Assembly: GCA_963717115.1 (NCBI GenBank)
Contig: CAVQVO010000015.1
Span: 1-64,000 of the forward strand
Reading direction: 5' to 3'
From: JBBQUN01 sp963717115
GTDB lineage: Bacteria; Actinomycetota; Acidimicrobiia; Acidimicrobiales; SZUA-35
DNA length: 64,000 bases
A program made the translations under genes and the position numbers. Positions 1 through 7,042 of this stretch are shown here, one piece after another. The notes under the pieces were generated by a model, which did no database searches, was not told where the DNA came from, and was given only the letters and a program-made list of their open reading frames with translations. Each line of letters starts with the position of its first letter. The first letter of the stretch is position 1.

Positions 1-514
1 CGTCGACCGGATCATCACGGCCGGCCGCATCGAGGATGGTGAGGTCGACGTGATCGTCGGGACGGGCGATCGGCGCACCGCTGTCGATCCAGCCGCGAAG
101 CAGGGGCTCGCGGTCTCCCATGGCGATCGTCCAGGCGGCGTGCAGGGTGTCGGCCAGTTGGTCCTCGACCAGGAATCCCACCGGTTGCGCGTGGTCGACG
201 ATGTAGGCGAGTTCGTCGGCATTGAGCATGAAGTTGGCCGGAACCGAGATGGCACCCAGTCGGGCCAGGGCAAAGTAGAAGACGATGAACTCGCGGGAGT
301 TGTGCGCGAACACCACCACCCGATCGCCCTTGCCGACACCGAGGTCGGCCATTCCGTGCGCCACCCGGGTGACCACTCGATCGAGCTCGGCGAACGTGTC
401 GGCTCGATCACCCCACACGAGGGCTCGGTGATCGGGCCGCCGGGCAGCCGTGCGATGCAGCAGGTCGGCAATTCCCTGACGGCGGGCGGCGGCGATCTCG
501 GATGAAGCAGACAT
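1..514 (-). CDS. Acyl-CoA synthetase (AMP-dependent ligase), N-terminal part, cut by window start
   Basis: The minus-strand frame starting at the ATG at 514 is open to base 1, giving the first 171 residues of a longer protein. The translation reads like the N-terminal domain of the acyl-adenylate-forming family: an opening helix, then a segment with TFAELD, then GVGKGDRVVVFAHNS and FYFALARLGAISVPAN, which are the usual family blocks before the AMP-binding core. The P-loop-like STGTTG-type motif and C-terminal lid lie outside the window. By family it would activate a carboxylic acid as an acyl-adenylate and pass it to coenzyme A; the substrate (fatty acid, aromatic acid) cannot be told. The call to the family is firm, the substrate unknown. 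Confidence 0.85.
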   Translation of the reverse strand, partial: MSASSEIAAARRQGIADLLHRTAARRPDHRALVWGDRADTFAELDRVVTRVAHGMADLGVGKGDRVVVFAHNSREFIVFYFALARLGAISVPANFMLNADELAYIVDHAQPVGFLVEDQLADTLHAAWTIAMGDREPLLRGWIDSGAPIARPDDHVDLTILDAAGRDDPVD

Positions 515-586
515 GGCGGTCCTCGTCGAACGTCGGGGTCGTCGCCAAACCAATCACAGATCGGTGCCCCAACTCAAGGCCGACGG

Positions 587-904
587 TCAGATGTTGATGA
601 CCTTGGTGATGATGGGCGGGAGCAGCCCGAGCACCGAGGTGAGGCGATCGGCGTCGAGCTCCGGGCGATGAACGAGTTCCGGGGTGAGCTGCTCGATGTC
701 GAACGTCGCCTTGAGCCCGTCGACGCGGTCGTGGGTGTACTCGCGGATGATCACGAACGCGGCGTCGTCGCCGAGGTCGAGCCAGTTCGAGCCCGGATCG
801 GGACCACCGACGGTGAGCGAGAACGTCGACGCTCGACCAGCCGTCGTGGACTCCGACGGCTGTCCAGAGCACCCCACGACGGAGACTCCGTAGCCGGTAT
901 CCAT
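587..904 (-). CDS. Small protein resembling the C-terminal part of DUF1214 proteins; possible remnant
   Basis: A 105-residue frame begins at ATG 904, with an in-frame TAG immediately upstream, so it cannot extend further as sequenced. The middle (FSLTVGGPDPGSNWLDLGDD followed by AAFVIIREY) resembles, from memory, the SNWL-type end of DUF1214 proteins, which are normally several times longer and carry an upstream domain. The lack of upstream coding in this frame suggests either a truncated remnant or a stand-alone small domain. It lies on the same strand as the acyl-CoA synthetase with about 70 bp between. No signal peptide is clear, although residue 12 is a Cys. The function is unknown and the family call is tentative. 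Confidence 0.4.
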   Translation of the reverse strand: MDTGYGVSVVGCSGQPSESTTAGRASTFSLTVGGPDPGSNWLDLGDDAAFVIIREYTHDRVDGLKATFDIEQLTPELVHRPELDADRLTSVLGLLPPIITKVINI

Positions 905-915
905 CTAGCTATTGG

Positions 916-1200
916 CTAGCCGGGCTCAGGAGCCCAGATGTCCACCGCGTACACCGTGATAGGACCGTCGGCCGGGCCGACCGCCAACAGATGGAAGAGC
1001 GGAACGGTGAGCCCATCAGCGGTGTATCGGCGCCCCGGAGCACCTTGCACCTCGGGGAGATCAGGCCAACGGGCCGCCATGGCTGACAACGCAGGCAACA
1101 TGTCCAACCGTGTGAATGACCACGCAGCGTCAGGGTCGAGCTGGCGTGCAATGTCGCCTAAGGCTTCGTCGGTCACTTCGACCGACGGAAGATCACTCAC
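916..1200 (-). CDS. Hypothetical 94-aa protein, second gene of an unknown pair
   Basis: GTG at 1200 opens a 94-residue acidic protein. I do not recognise the family. The C-terminal half (RRYTADGLTVPLFHLLAVGP then ITVYAVDIWAP) has the alternating strand pattern and closing VYAVDIW-type strand seen in RelE/ParE-like beta-sheet toxins, but no catalytic residues can be assigned. It starts 4 bp after the stop of the 65-aa gene upstream, so the two are almost surely co-transcribed. The two-small-gene arrangement next to a VapBC locus makes a toxin-antitoxin-like role conceivable; this is inference only. Confidence 0.45.
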   Translation of the reverse strand: MSDLPSVEVTDEALGDIARQLDPDAAWSFTRLDMLPALSAMAARWPDLPEVQGAPGRRYTADGLTVPLFHLLAVGPADGPITVYAVDIWAPEPG

Positions 1201-1204
1201 CCTG

Positions 1205-1402
1205 TCAGATCAGGCCCAGGCGGCGGGCCCGCTCCGCCAGCTCCGGGGCCCGAGCTTCCAACGCTCGTGCGGCCCCCTCGGGGAGTTGGTCGTCAGGCCC
1301 GTAGGGCTCCAACACGTTCGGGGAGGGAGCATCAGCGTGCGGGCCGGCGCCCAACGCGACCCGTAGTGCCGTGATCTGGTCGGCCTGGGTCGTGGTCTCC
1401 AT
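1205..1402 (-). CDS. Hypothetical 65-aa protein, first gene of an unknown pair
   Basis: ATG at 1402 (reading METTTQADQITALRVALG) gives a 65-residue acidic, Ala/Glu/Pro-rich protein ending in a helix rich in Leu, Ala and Arg (RALEARAPELAERARRLG). The frame is open further upstream, but the extension is Arg/Ser/Pro-rich with the look of non-coding sequence, so the internal ATG is preferred. It is followed after 4 bp by the 94-aa gene. No family is recognised. It is divergent from vapB, with about 250 bp between the two start codons. Confidence 0.4.
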   Translation of the reverse strand: METTTQADQITALRVALGAGPHADAPSPNVLEPYGPDDQLPEGAARALEARAPELAERARRLGLI

Positions 1403-1619
1403 CGGGTCGATGGTAGTCGACGACGGTACCTTCCGAGCCGTCGGAGATCGCGCCGGGTGCGAGCCGGAAGCCGTCGGCGGACGGCTCGTCCTGGTCCGGC
1501 ACTCAATACTCGAGGACCTACCCGAGAACATGTGTCATCCTCCCGGCGGTCGGGGATGGTTCACGAGCGAGCGCGACGAGCGGTATGGGGCGGTTTCGGC
1601 GGCGCATTGGGAAGCCGTG

Positions 1620-1668
1620 TTGACGGCTTCCCGAATGTAGCTACAATTGACCCATGAATATAGCTACA
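1620..1668 (+). promoter_or_regulatory. vapBC promoter with two TGTAGCTACA-type operator half-palindromes; probably leaderless mRNA
   Basis: A TTGACG (1620-1625) and a TACAAT (1642-1647) are separated by 16 bases, a strong sigma-70 type promoter. The expected start point, about 7 bases after the -10 box, falls on or next to the vapB ATG at 1654, so the transcript is likely leaderless. The palindrome TGTAGCTACA (1636-1645) overlaps the -10 box, and a nine-of-ten copy TATAGCTACA (1659-1668) lies inside the start of vapB; their centres are 23 bp apart, about two helical turns. This is the geometry expected for cooperative autorepression by the VapB antitoxin or VapBC complex. Confidence 0.65.
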
Positions 1669-1935
1669 TCGACGTCTGAGGTCGGGATTCGAGAATTGAA
1701 GAACGGACTGAGCAAGTACATCGATCGTGTGCGCACAGGTGAAGAGGTCATTGTCACCGACCGGGGACGACCAGTCGCAAAGCTGTCACCGCTCGACGCT
1801 TCTGATGACCTTCTGAGCGAACTCGTTGCGAGCGGGGTCGTTCATCCCCCGTCGAGTCGAAGCCGGCATCAGCCCGGCCGACGCATCAAGTCGAAAGGAA
1901 CAGTCAGCGATCTCGTCGCCGAGCAGCGTCGGTGA
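1654..1935 (+). CDS. vapB: Phd/YefM-type antitoxin of a VapBC module
   Basis: The 93-residue protein has the Phd/YefM N-terminal fold pattern: VGIRELKNGLSKYIDRVRTG, then EEVIVTDRGRPVAKLSP, which is the DNA-binding half. The C-terminal tail is Arg- and Ser-rich and would be the flexible part that wraps the toxin. The gene overlaps the downstream PIN-domain toxin by 4 bases (GTGA), typical translational coupling. By family it neutralises the toxin and represses its own promoter, for which matching operators are visible at 1636-1668. Base composition here is slightly less GC-rich than in the housekeeping genes, in keeping with a mobile module. Confidence 0.88.
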   Translation: MNIATSTSEVGIRELKNGLSKYIDRVRTGEEVIVTDRGRPVAKLSPLDASDDLLSELVASGVVHPPSSRSRHQPGRRIKSKGTVSDLVAEQRR

Positions 1936-2354
1936 TCACCTACTTCGACACCTCCACGCTGATCAAACTCATCATCGACGAAGACGGCTCAGATCAGGCA
2001 GAAGTGTTGTGGGGCACCGTCGACGCGATCGCCTCGGCACGCCTCATCGTCGTCGAAGCTCGAGCTGCGCTCGCTACAGCCCATCGCAGCAAGCGGCTCT
2101 CCAGCAAACAGTTCATCGCAGCGAAGGCGTCGCTGGCGGATCTGGTCGAAGATCTCCATCTCGTCGAGGTGTCGAAGGAACTGATCGACGATGCTGTCGA
2201 GCTCGCTGAACGCGAAGCGCTGCGCGGGTATGACGCCGTACATCTCGCCGCAGCTCTGTTGGTGGGGGCAACGGTTCTCACGAGCGCCGACGTTGCGCTT
2301 TGCGCTGCAGCGTCCCGGCAAGGGCTTCACGTGGCCAACCCGCTCCTGACCTGA
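1932..2354 (+). CDS. vapC: PIN-domain ribonuclease toxin (VapC family)
   Basis: The 140-residue protein starts at GTG 1932 inside the vapB stop. It carries the PIN-domain acidic residues in the expected order: Asp6 in TYFDTSTL, Glu42 in VVEARAAL, Asp101 in RGYDAVHLAAAL and Asp120 in TSADVAL. These coordinate metal for RNA cleavage. VapC toxins usually cut tRNA or rRNA and stop translation when the antitoxin is degraded; which RNA is cut here cannot be told. The length is normal for the family and all catalytic positions are present, so it is predicted active. Confidence 0.9.
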   Translation: MITYFDTSTLIKLIIDEDGSDQAEVLWGTVDAIASARLIVVEARAALATAHRSKRLSSKQFIAAKASLADLVEDLHLVEVSKELIDDAVELAEREALRGYDAVHLAAALLVGATVLTSADVALCAAASRQGLHVANPLLT

Positions 2355-2537
2355 AAGCACCGCCCAGAACGGCCATTCGCTGGTCTCGACCCACTGAGAC
2401 ACTCGGGAACCGCACCCCAAGCCGGCGGTCGGGGGCAGGGCGAGCGCTCGGTGCTCGGGCGGTATGGGACACATCGCTCCACTCGTCCAGCCTGAAAGTC
2501 GGCGGACCTGCGGAGGGCGCTGTGACAGGCTCATTGC

Positions 2538-3386
2538 ATGCACATCCCGACCGAGCCACCCTGCGCGTATGCAGCCCTCTTCGATCTCGAACGACGTCGG
2601 CTTCTCGAACTCTTGCAGCCACTGAGCACCTCCGACTGGTCCCGGCCGACACCCTGTCCTGGATGGAGTGTCCTCGGACTGGCAACACATCTCCTCGGCG
2701 GCGACCTCGGCTTGTTGGCACGCACCCGCGACAACCATCACGGCACCGAACCCCCACAACGCGTCGACGAAGCCGGGTTCATCAGCTGGCTCGATCAACG
2801 ACAGGCAGACTGGGTCAACGCTGCCCGGCGACTGAGCCCCCGAATCGTTGTCGAACTGCTCGCATGGACCGGACCGCAGGTCTCGGCAATGGTCTCGACC
2901 CAAGTCCCAACCCAACGAACCGCCATGGTGTCCTGGGCAAGCGACCAGGCGGTACCGGTGTGGCTCGATCAGTGTCGAGAACTCTCCGAATGGTGGATTC
3001 ACCGCCAGCAACTGCGTGAGGCATTGGGCGAGGCCAGTGATCTACGTGTCGATGTCGCGGGTCCCGTCCTCGCCGGGCTCAAGTGGGCCTACCCCTATCG
3101 GCTGTCTGTTCTCGATCGGCCAGCCGGCACGACCGCAATGGTCGAGATCACCGGCCATGGACTCGACGCCCAGTGGACCTTCGCTTCCGATGCCAGCGGC
3201 TGGCGACCCGCAGGCGACGCCGTCCGTGACCCTGATGCCCGACTCACCATGACCGCAGAACAGGCGTGGCGACTACTCACCAACAACCTCGAGGTCGAGG
3301 AGCTGGAGCAGCTCTCGACCGGTGGCGACACCGTCATCGTGTCGGTCCTCATGCAAACACGCGCCATCATTGGCACACCCAAGTAG
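2538..3386 (+). CDS. Maleylpyruvate isomerase family / DinB-fold mycothiol-dependent enzyme
   Basis: The 282-residue protein opens with a helix containing RRRLLELLQPLSTSDWSRPTPCPGWSV and then LATHLLGGDL, the pattern of the actinobacterial maleylpyruvate isomerase N-terminal domain in which His residues of a DinB-like four-helix bundle bind a metal. A second half (VEITGHGLDAQWTF to the end) matches the SCP2-like C-terminal region these proteins often carry. Members use mycothiol or bind metal in detoxification and isomerisation; the substrate is unknown for most. It stands alone, with 183 bp of non-coding sequence between it and vapC. Confidence 0.8.
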   Translation: MHIPTEPPCAYAALFDLERRRLLELLQPLSTSDWSRPTPCPGWSVLGLATHLLGGDLGLLARTRDNHHGTEPPQRVDEAGFISWLDQRQADWVNAARRLSPRIVVELLAWTGPQVSAMVSTQVPTQRTAMVSWASDQAVPVWLDQCRELSEWWIHRQQLREALGEASDLRVDVAGPVLAGLKWAYPYRLSVLDRPAGTTAMVEITGHGLDAQWTFASDASGWRPAGDAVRDPDARLTMTAEQAWRLLTNNLEVEELEQLSTGGDTVIVSVLMQTRAIIGTPK

Positions 3387-3416
3387 AGCGAAGTCGCACC
3401 AGTCGCAGAGTGATGC

Positions 3417-3508
3417 GGCCATTGGCTCGTCGCCGACCGCGAGCAGGCGCGGAGTCCCACGGCCATTGGCTCGTCGCCGATCGCTCGTACTCGCTGAGTC
3501 CCACGGCC
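3417..3508. repeat. Two tandem copies of an imperfect 44-bp repeat
   Basis: GGCCATTGGCTCGTCGCCGA occurs at 3417-3436 and again at 3461-3480, and AGTCCCACGGCC occurs at 3453-3464 and 3497-3508, both with a period of 44 bp. The middle of each unit has diverged. It lies in the 243-bp gap between the maleylpyruvate isomerase-type gene and the DUF4188 gene and is not within any supported coding region. Confidence 0.8.
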
Positions 3509-3629
3509 GGCGGTCTGGGACGCCCAGCTCTCGGCGACCGTTGCCGGCGTTGAAGGCGAGCAGGGCGAGTGTGGAACGAGGCATTCTGTCCGCAAAGCTT
3601 CTGACGGACAGAGAGAAAGTTGATGACCC

Positions 3630-4130
3630 ATGGGTGTACACGAAGGACGATTCACCGCCGAGGTCGAGGGCGACTTCGTCGTGTTCCTGATCGGGATGCG
3701 CTTCAACAAACCGTGGAAGGTCCGGAAGTGGTGGCCGGTGGCAACGGCGATGCCCAGGATGTTGCGGGTGATCGACGAACACCCGGAGCTCGGCTGCCTC
3801 GGGTACCAGCAGTGGATCGGGCGGACGACGATCCTGGTCCAGTACTGGCGGAGTTTCGAGGACCTCGACCACTTCGCGCGCGATTCCGACTTACCGCACT
3901 TGGAGCCGTGGCGACAGTTCAACAAAGTGGTTCGTGACTCGGGCGATGTCGGGATCTGGCACGAGACTTTCAACGTGCGAGCGGGGGAGTACGAAGCTGT
4001 GTACGGCAACATGCCTGCGTTCGGACTCGCAGCTGCGGCCGGCCATGCGCCGATCGGGCACCTCAAGAACTCCGCGGCAGCCCGTATCGGTGCGAGCGAC
4101 GCAGATGAGCCAGTCGTCGATCCCTACTGA
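3630..4130 (+). CDS. DUF4188 family protein (dimeric alpha-beta barrel monooxygenase-like)
   Basis: The 166-residue protein fits the DUF4188 pattern along its length: EGRFTAEVEGDFVVFLIGMR, FNKPWKVRKWWPVATAMPRM, ILVQYWRSFEDLDHFARD, GDVGIWHETFNV and YEAVYGNMPAFGLAAA. The family is related to small heme-free monooxygenase-like ferredoxin-fold proteins, but no reaction is established for it. A purine-rich stretch (GAGAGAAAG) a short distance upstream of the ATG may be the ribosome binding site. It has no operon partner. Confidence 0.85.
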   Translation: MGVHEGRFTAEVEGDFVVFLIGMRFNKPWKVRKWWPVATAMPRMLRVIDEHPELGCLGYQQWIGRTTILVQYWRSFEDLDHFARDSDLPHLEPWRQFNKVVRDSGDVGIWHETFNVRAGEYEAVYGNMPAFGLAAAAGHAPIGHLKNSAAARIGASDADEPVVDPY

Positions 4131-4460
4131 GCAATCCAGTTCAGGGACAGCGACTGCCTCCGAAGTGTGTGCCGTTCGGGGACGGTTTGCTATCACCGTG
4201 CCACGCGCGGCGCCTTCAACGAGAACACCTGGACCCGCTGCCTCATCGTGCCGACCAGCGCCGATCGAACCGGCCATCGCCCGAGCGGCAGGCGGCAACC
4301 CCACGCTCGACATCCTCGTGCCACTGGATGCCACGGGCGACCATGACGAGCTTTTGCCAGTGGCACGACAGTGGCATTGCTTCGATTCGAGCGGTCATCC
4401 CGCCACCCCTTGCACCGAGCCCGACGGCTCGTTGTGCCACGCTAGCAGGGGTTACTTGGC
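4131..4460. other. Intergenic stretch of 330 bp without a supported gene
   Basis: No frame in this stretch has convincing coding character. A short palindromic element, TGCCAGTGGCA (about 4358-4368), is followed at once by a similar half, CAGTGGCA, but no role can be assigned. The promoter of the minus-strand tRNA gene would lie on its other side. Confidence 0.5.
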
Positions 4461-4546
4461 GGAGAGAGGGGGATTCGAACCCCCGGAGACCGTGCGGCCT
4501 CAACGGTTTTCAAGACCGACGCAATCGTCCGCTCTGCCATCTCTCC
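4461..4546 (-). tRNA. tRNA-Ser (anticodon UGA)
   Basis: On the minus strand the 86-base RNA has a perfect 7-bp acceptor stem (GGAGAGA with TCTCTCC), a TTCGAAT T-loop, a long variable arm as expected of a class II tRNA, and an anticodon arm with loop CTTGAAA whose positions 34-36 are TGA. This reads UCA codons (and probably other UCN by wobble). The 3' CCA is not encoded. The top pair of the anticodon stem is a T-T mismatch; the other four pairs are normal. Confidence 0.93.
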
Positions 4547-4615
4547 GAGGACGAGAGTAGCGGCGGACCCGGCGTTTGACCCGAGTCCGACGCCCGTGTC
4601 GGCGCCCAACGACGA

Positions 4616-5173
4616 TCAGCGGACCACGAGGACCGAACAGGGCGCATGGTCGACGATGTCGCGGGCGATCGAAGGTCCGGTGAAGATCCGCTTCAGCAAT
4701 CCCGGGTCGCCGGTGCCAACGATGATGAGGTCCACATGGCTCTCCTCGGCCATCGCGATGATGCGTTCGACCGGATCCCCGTGGACGACGTCGGTGACGT
4801 CGGCGTTCACGAGCTCACCGGCCTCGTGGACCAGCGCCCGCGCGTGGGCATCGGGATCGACCGGTACCTCGCCGGACTCGCCCCCGACGGACTCGACCTC
4901 CGGCGGACGCGCCGATCGGTCGATCGGCGTGGCCGCCATGGTCGCCGGCGCCGGGTAGGCCCAGCTGTAGCCCGGGAAGAGCGTCGGATACCCGGCGAGT
5001 CCGCCCGCATCGAACCAGAGTGGATCGGCCGGCGATGAGACGTTGACCACGATGGTCTCGGCCGACTCGGCCAGCAGCCGGGTGGCGAAGTGCACCGCGT
5101 CCCAGCTGCTCTCGCTGTCGTCGATGGCGATGAGCACTCGAAGCCGATGCGGGTCGGGGGTGGTGGAGGTCAT
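4616..5173 (-). CDS. Universal stress protein, single UspA domain
   Basis: ATG at 5173 is preferred because the sequence from MTSTTPDPHRLRVLIAIDDS onward is the usual UspA opening (beta-1 ending in the Asp that contacts ATP), while the open frame upstream has no family features. At 185 residues it is somewhat longer than a single-domain Usp because of a Pro/Gly-rich insertion in the middle. The C-terminal VDLIIVGTGDPGLLKRIFTGPSIARDIVDH and CSVLVVR are the nucleotide-binding G-x2-G-x9-G(S/T) signature and last strand. It probably binds ATP and acts in stress survival. It converges with the tRNA gene and is divergent from the HNH gene. Confidence 0.9.
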   Translation of the reverse strand: MTSTTPDPHRLRVLIAIDDSESSWDAVHFATRLLAESAETIVVNVSSPADPLWFDAGGLAGYPTLFPGYSWAYPAPATMAATPIDRSARPPEVESVGGESGEVPVDPDAHARALVHEAGELVNADVTDVVHGDPVERIIAMAEESHVDLIIVGTGDPGLLKRIFTGPSIARDIVDHAPCSVLVVR

Positions 5174-5328
5174 GCCGGCTGTCGTTCCCCTCGCTCGGCG
5201 AGGCGAAACCCTCCCCCACCGCACGTCGATCGTGTGAACAGCCGGGGAAACGCCCGCCATCGGATCGTCGGGAGTGCAAGAATCGTGCGAGTTTTGTCCG
5301 AGGAGCTTCGCACGAGAGGTTTCGGCTG

Positions 5329-5829
5329 ATGGCCGTGCTGGTCCTGAACGCAACCTACGAGCCGGTCGGTGTCATCGATTGGCGGCGCGCGATCGTGCTC
5401 ATGGTGTCGGGCGTGGTCGACCTGATCGAAGCCGACAGCTCCGGTCGGATGGTCCGTTCGGCCGGCGGGCTCGAGCTTGCCCACCCCGCCGTCGTGCGCT
5501 GTCGGCGGATGGTGCCATCGGCCCGGAACCGGCCGGTCCCGTGGACCCGGACGAATCTCCGGATCCGCGATCGGGGCGAGTGCCAGGTCGTCGGCTGCGA
5601 CCGGCCCGGCAACTCGATCGACCACCTCCAACCGGTGTCGCGCGGCGGCGAGGCCGCCAGCTGGACCAACACCGCCCTCATGTGCGCCCGGATGAATCAG
5701 CACAAGTCCAATCGCACCCTCGCCGAAGTCGGTTGGAAACTGAAGTCGCAGCCTCGACCCCCGATGCTGCACGAGATCCTCGCCAGCCGCGCCGAACACC
5801 ACCCGGAGTGGGGGCAGTGGGTCGCCTGA
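5329..5829 (+). CDS. HNH endonuclease
   Basis: The 166-residue protein has the short actinobacterial HNH layout: an N-terminal segment beginning MAVLVLNATYEPVGVIDWRR, a conserved WRRAIVLM block, then the HNH core IDHLQPVSRGGEAASWTN with TALMCARMNQHKS. The central Cys pair (CQVVGC and the MCARMNQHKS region) probably helps hold the metal centre. Proteins of this shape are widespread in actinobacterial chromosomes as single genes with no known biological target. GAGAGG about 9 bases upstream of the ATG is a reasonable ribosome binding site. Confidence 0.88.
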   Translation: MAVLVLNATYEPVGVIDWRRAIVLMVSGVVDLIEADSSGRMVRSAGGLELAHPAVVRCRRMVPSARNRPVPWTRTNLRIRDRGECQVVGCDRPGNSIDHLQPVSRGGEAASWTNTALMCARMNQHKSNRTLAEVGWKLKSQPRPPMLHEILASRAEHHPEWGQWVA

Positions 5830-5860
5830 TCCCCGGTCGTCGGACCGGGGATCAGGCTGA

Positions 5861-7042
5861 TCACGACAGTCGGTCCCGGAAATCCTCGTAGGTGAACGTC
5901 CGAACGATGTCGATGCGGCCGTCGCCGTCGACGGACGCGATCGAGGGATGGCGAACACCGTTGAACATCGTGGTCTTCACCATCGTGTAGTGCATCTGGT
6001 CCTCGAAGACGAGCCGATCGCCGATCCGGACCGGCCGATCGAAGGAGTACTCCCCGATCGCGTCACCGGCCAGGCACGAGCCCCCGCCGAGGCGGTAGGT
6101 GTGCTCGGCGACCCCCGGCAGATGCCCGCCCATGACCTCGGGACGGTACGGCTGCTCGAGCACGTCGGGCATGTGGGCCGTCGCCGAGATGTCGAGGATG
6201 CACACCGGGTCGAGCTCGGTCGGCACGATGTCGAGCACCGTGGCGACGAGGACCCCGGTGTTGAGGGCAACGGCGCTGCCCGGCTCGAGGTAGAGCTCGA
6301 CGTCCCAACGCTCACGGAACTCACGCAGGCCTCGGATGAGTGCGTCGAGGTCGTAGCCGGGTCGGGTCATCAGGTGCCCGCCACCCAGATTGACCCACTT
6401 CATGGCCGGCAACACATGACCGAAGTGCTGCTCGAGCGCAGCCATCAACCGCAAGGTCGAGTCGGCGTCGTTCTCGCAGAGCGCATGGGTGTGGATGCCG
6501 TCGATCCGGCCGAACACGTCGTCGTCGATGAACTCGGGACGCGTCCCCAGTCGCGACCCGGCGCGGCACGGGTTGTAGAGCTCGAACTCGACCTCGGACA
6601 CACCGGGGTTGACCCGAAGCCCGACCGACACCCCGGCCGATCGCGCGATGTCGCCGAATCGATCGAGCTGACCGACCGAGTTGAACACGAGGTGGTCGGC
6701 CAGAGTCGCGATCTCGTCGAACTCATCGTCTCGGAAACCGGCCGAGTAGATGTGGTTCTCGCCACCGAACTCCTCGGCCGCCAGCCGGAGCTCGTACAGC
6801 GAGCTCGCCGTGGCTCCCGGCAGGTACTTCCCGATCAACCCGAACGCCGACCACTGGGCAAAGCCCTTCAACGCCAGGATGATCTTGGCTCCGGACTCGG
6901 CCTGCACGCGGGCCATCAGTTCGAGGTTGGCCCGCAGCTTGTCTTCTTCGAGCACGAACGACGGTGACGGGACGTCGTCGATCCACGAGGCCACGTGAGC
7001 GGCCTCGTTCGGTTCACGACGGATGGTGGCATTGGGCGCCAT
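5861..7042 (-). CDS. nspC: Carboxynorspermidine/carboxyspermidine decarboxylase
   Basis: The 393-residue protein (start ATG 7042) is a PLP-dependent fold III decarboxylase of the alanine-racemase-like family. The catalytic lysine lies in KIILALKGFAQW, the glycine-rich phosphate site in WVNLGGGHLMT, and the C-terminal Cys-bearing loop in RLGGGSCLAGDAIGEY; this set is typical of NspC rather than of diaminopimelate or ornithine decarboxylase. It removes CO2 from carboxynorspermidine or carboxyspermidine to give norspermidine or spermidine. Its ATG overlaps the TGA of the upstream dehydrogenase by one base, so the two steps are encoded as a coupled pair. Confidence 0.9.
   Translation of the reverse strand: MAPNATIRREPNEAAHVASWIDDVPSPSFVLEEDKLRANLELMARVQAESGAKIILALKGFAQWSAFGLIGKYLPGATASSLYELRLAAEEFGGENHIYSAGFRDDEFDEIATLADHLVFNSVGQLDRFGDIARSAGVSVGLRVNPGVSEVEFELYNPCRAGSRLGTRPEFIDDDVFGRIDGIHTHALCENDADSTLRLMAALEQHFGHVLPAMKWVNLGGGHLMTRPGYDLDALIRGLREFRERWDVELYLEPGSAVALNTGVLVATVLDIVPTELDPVCILDISATAHMPDVLEQPYRPEVMGGHLPGVAEHTYRLGGGSCLAGDAIGEYSFDRPVRIGDRLVFEDQMHYTMVKTTMFNGVRHPSIASVDGDGRIDIVRTFTYEDFRDRLS

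Noticed and set aside
3266..3690. Open frames across the 44-bp repeat before the DUF4188 gene
   Set aside because: They consist mainly of the repeat translation (Arg/Ser-rich) without ribosome binding sites or family features.
4131..4560. Plus-strand open frame over the tRNA-Ser gene
   Set aside because: It runs through a well-formed tRNA on the other strand and has no protein-like features.
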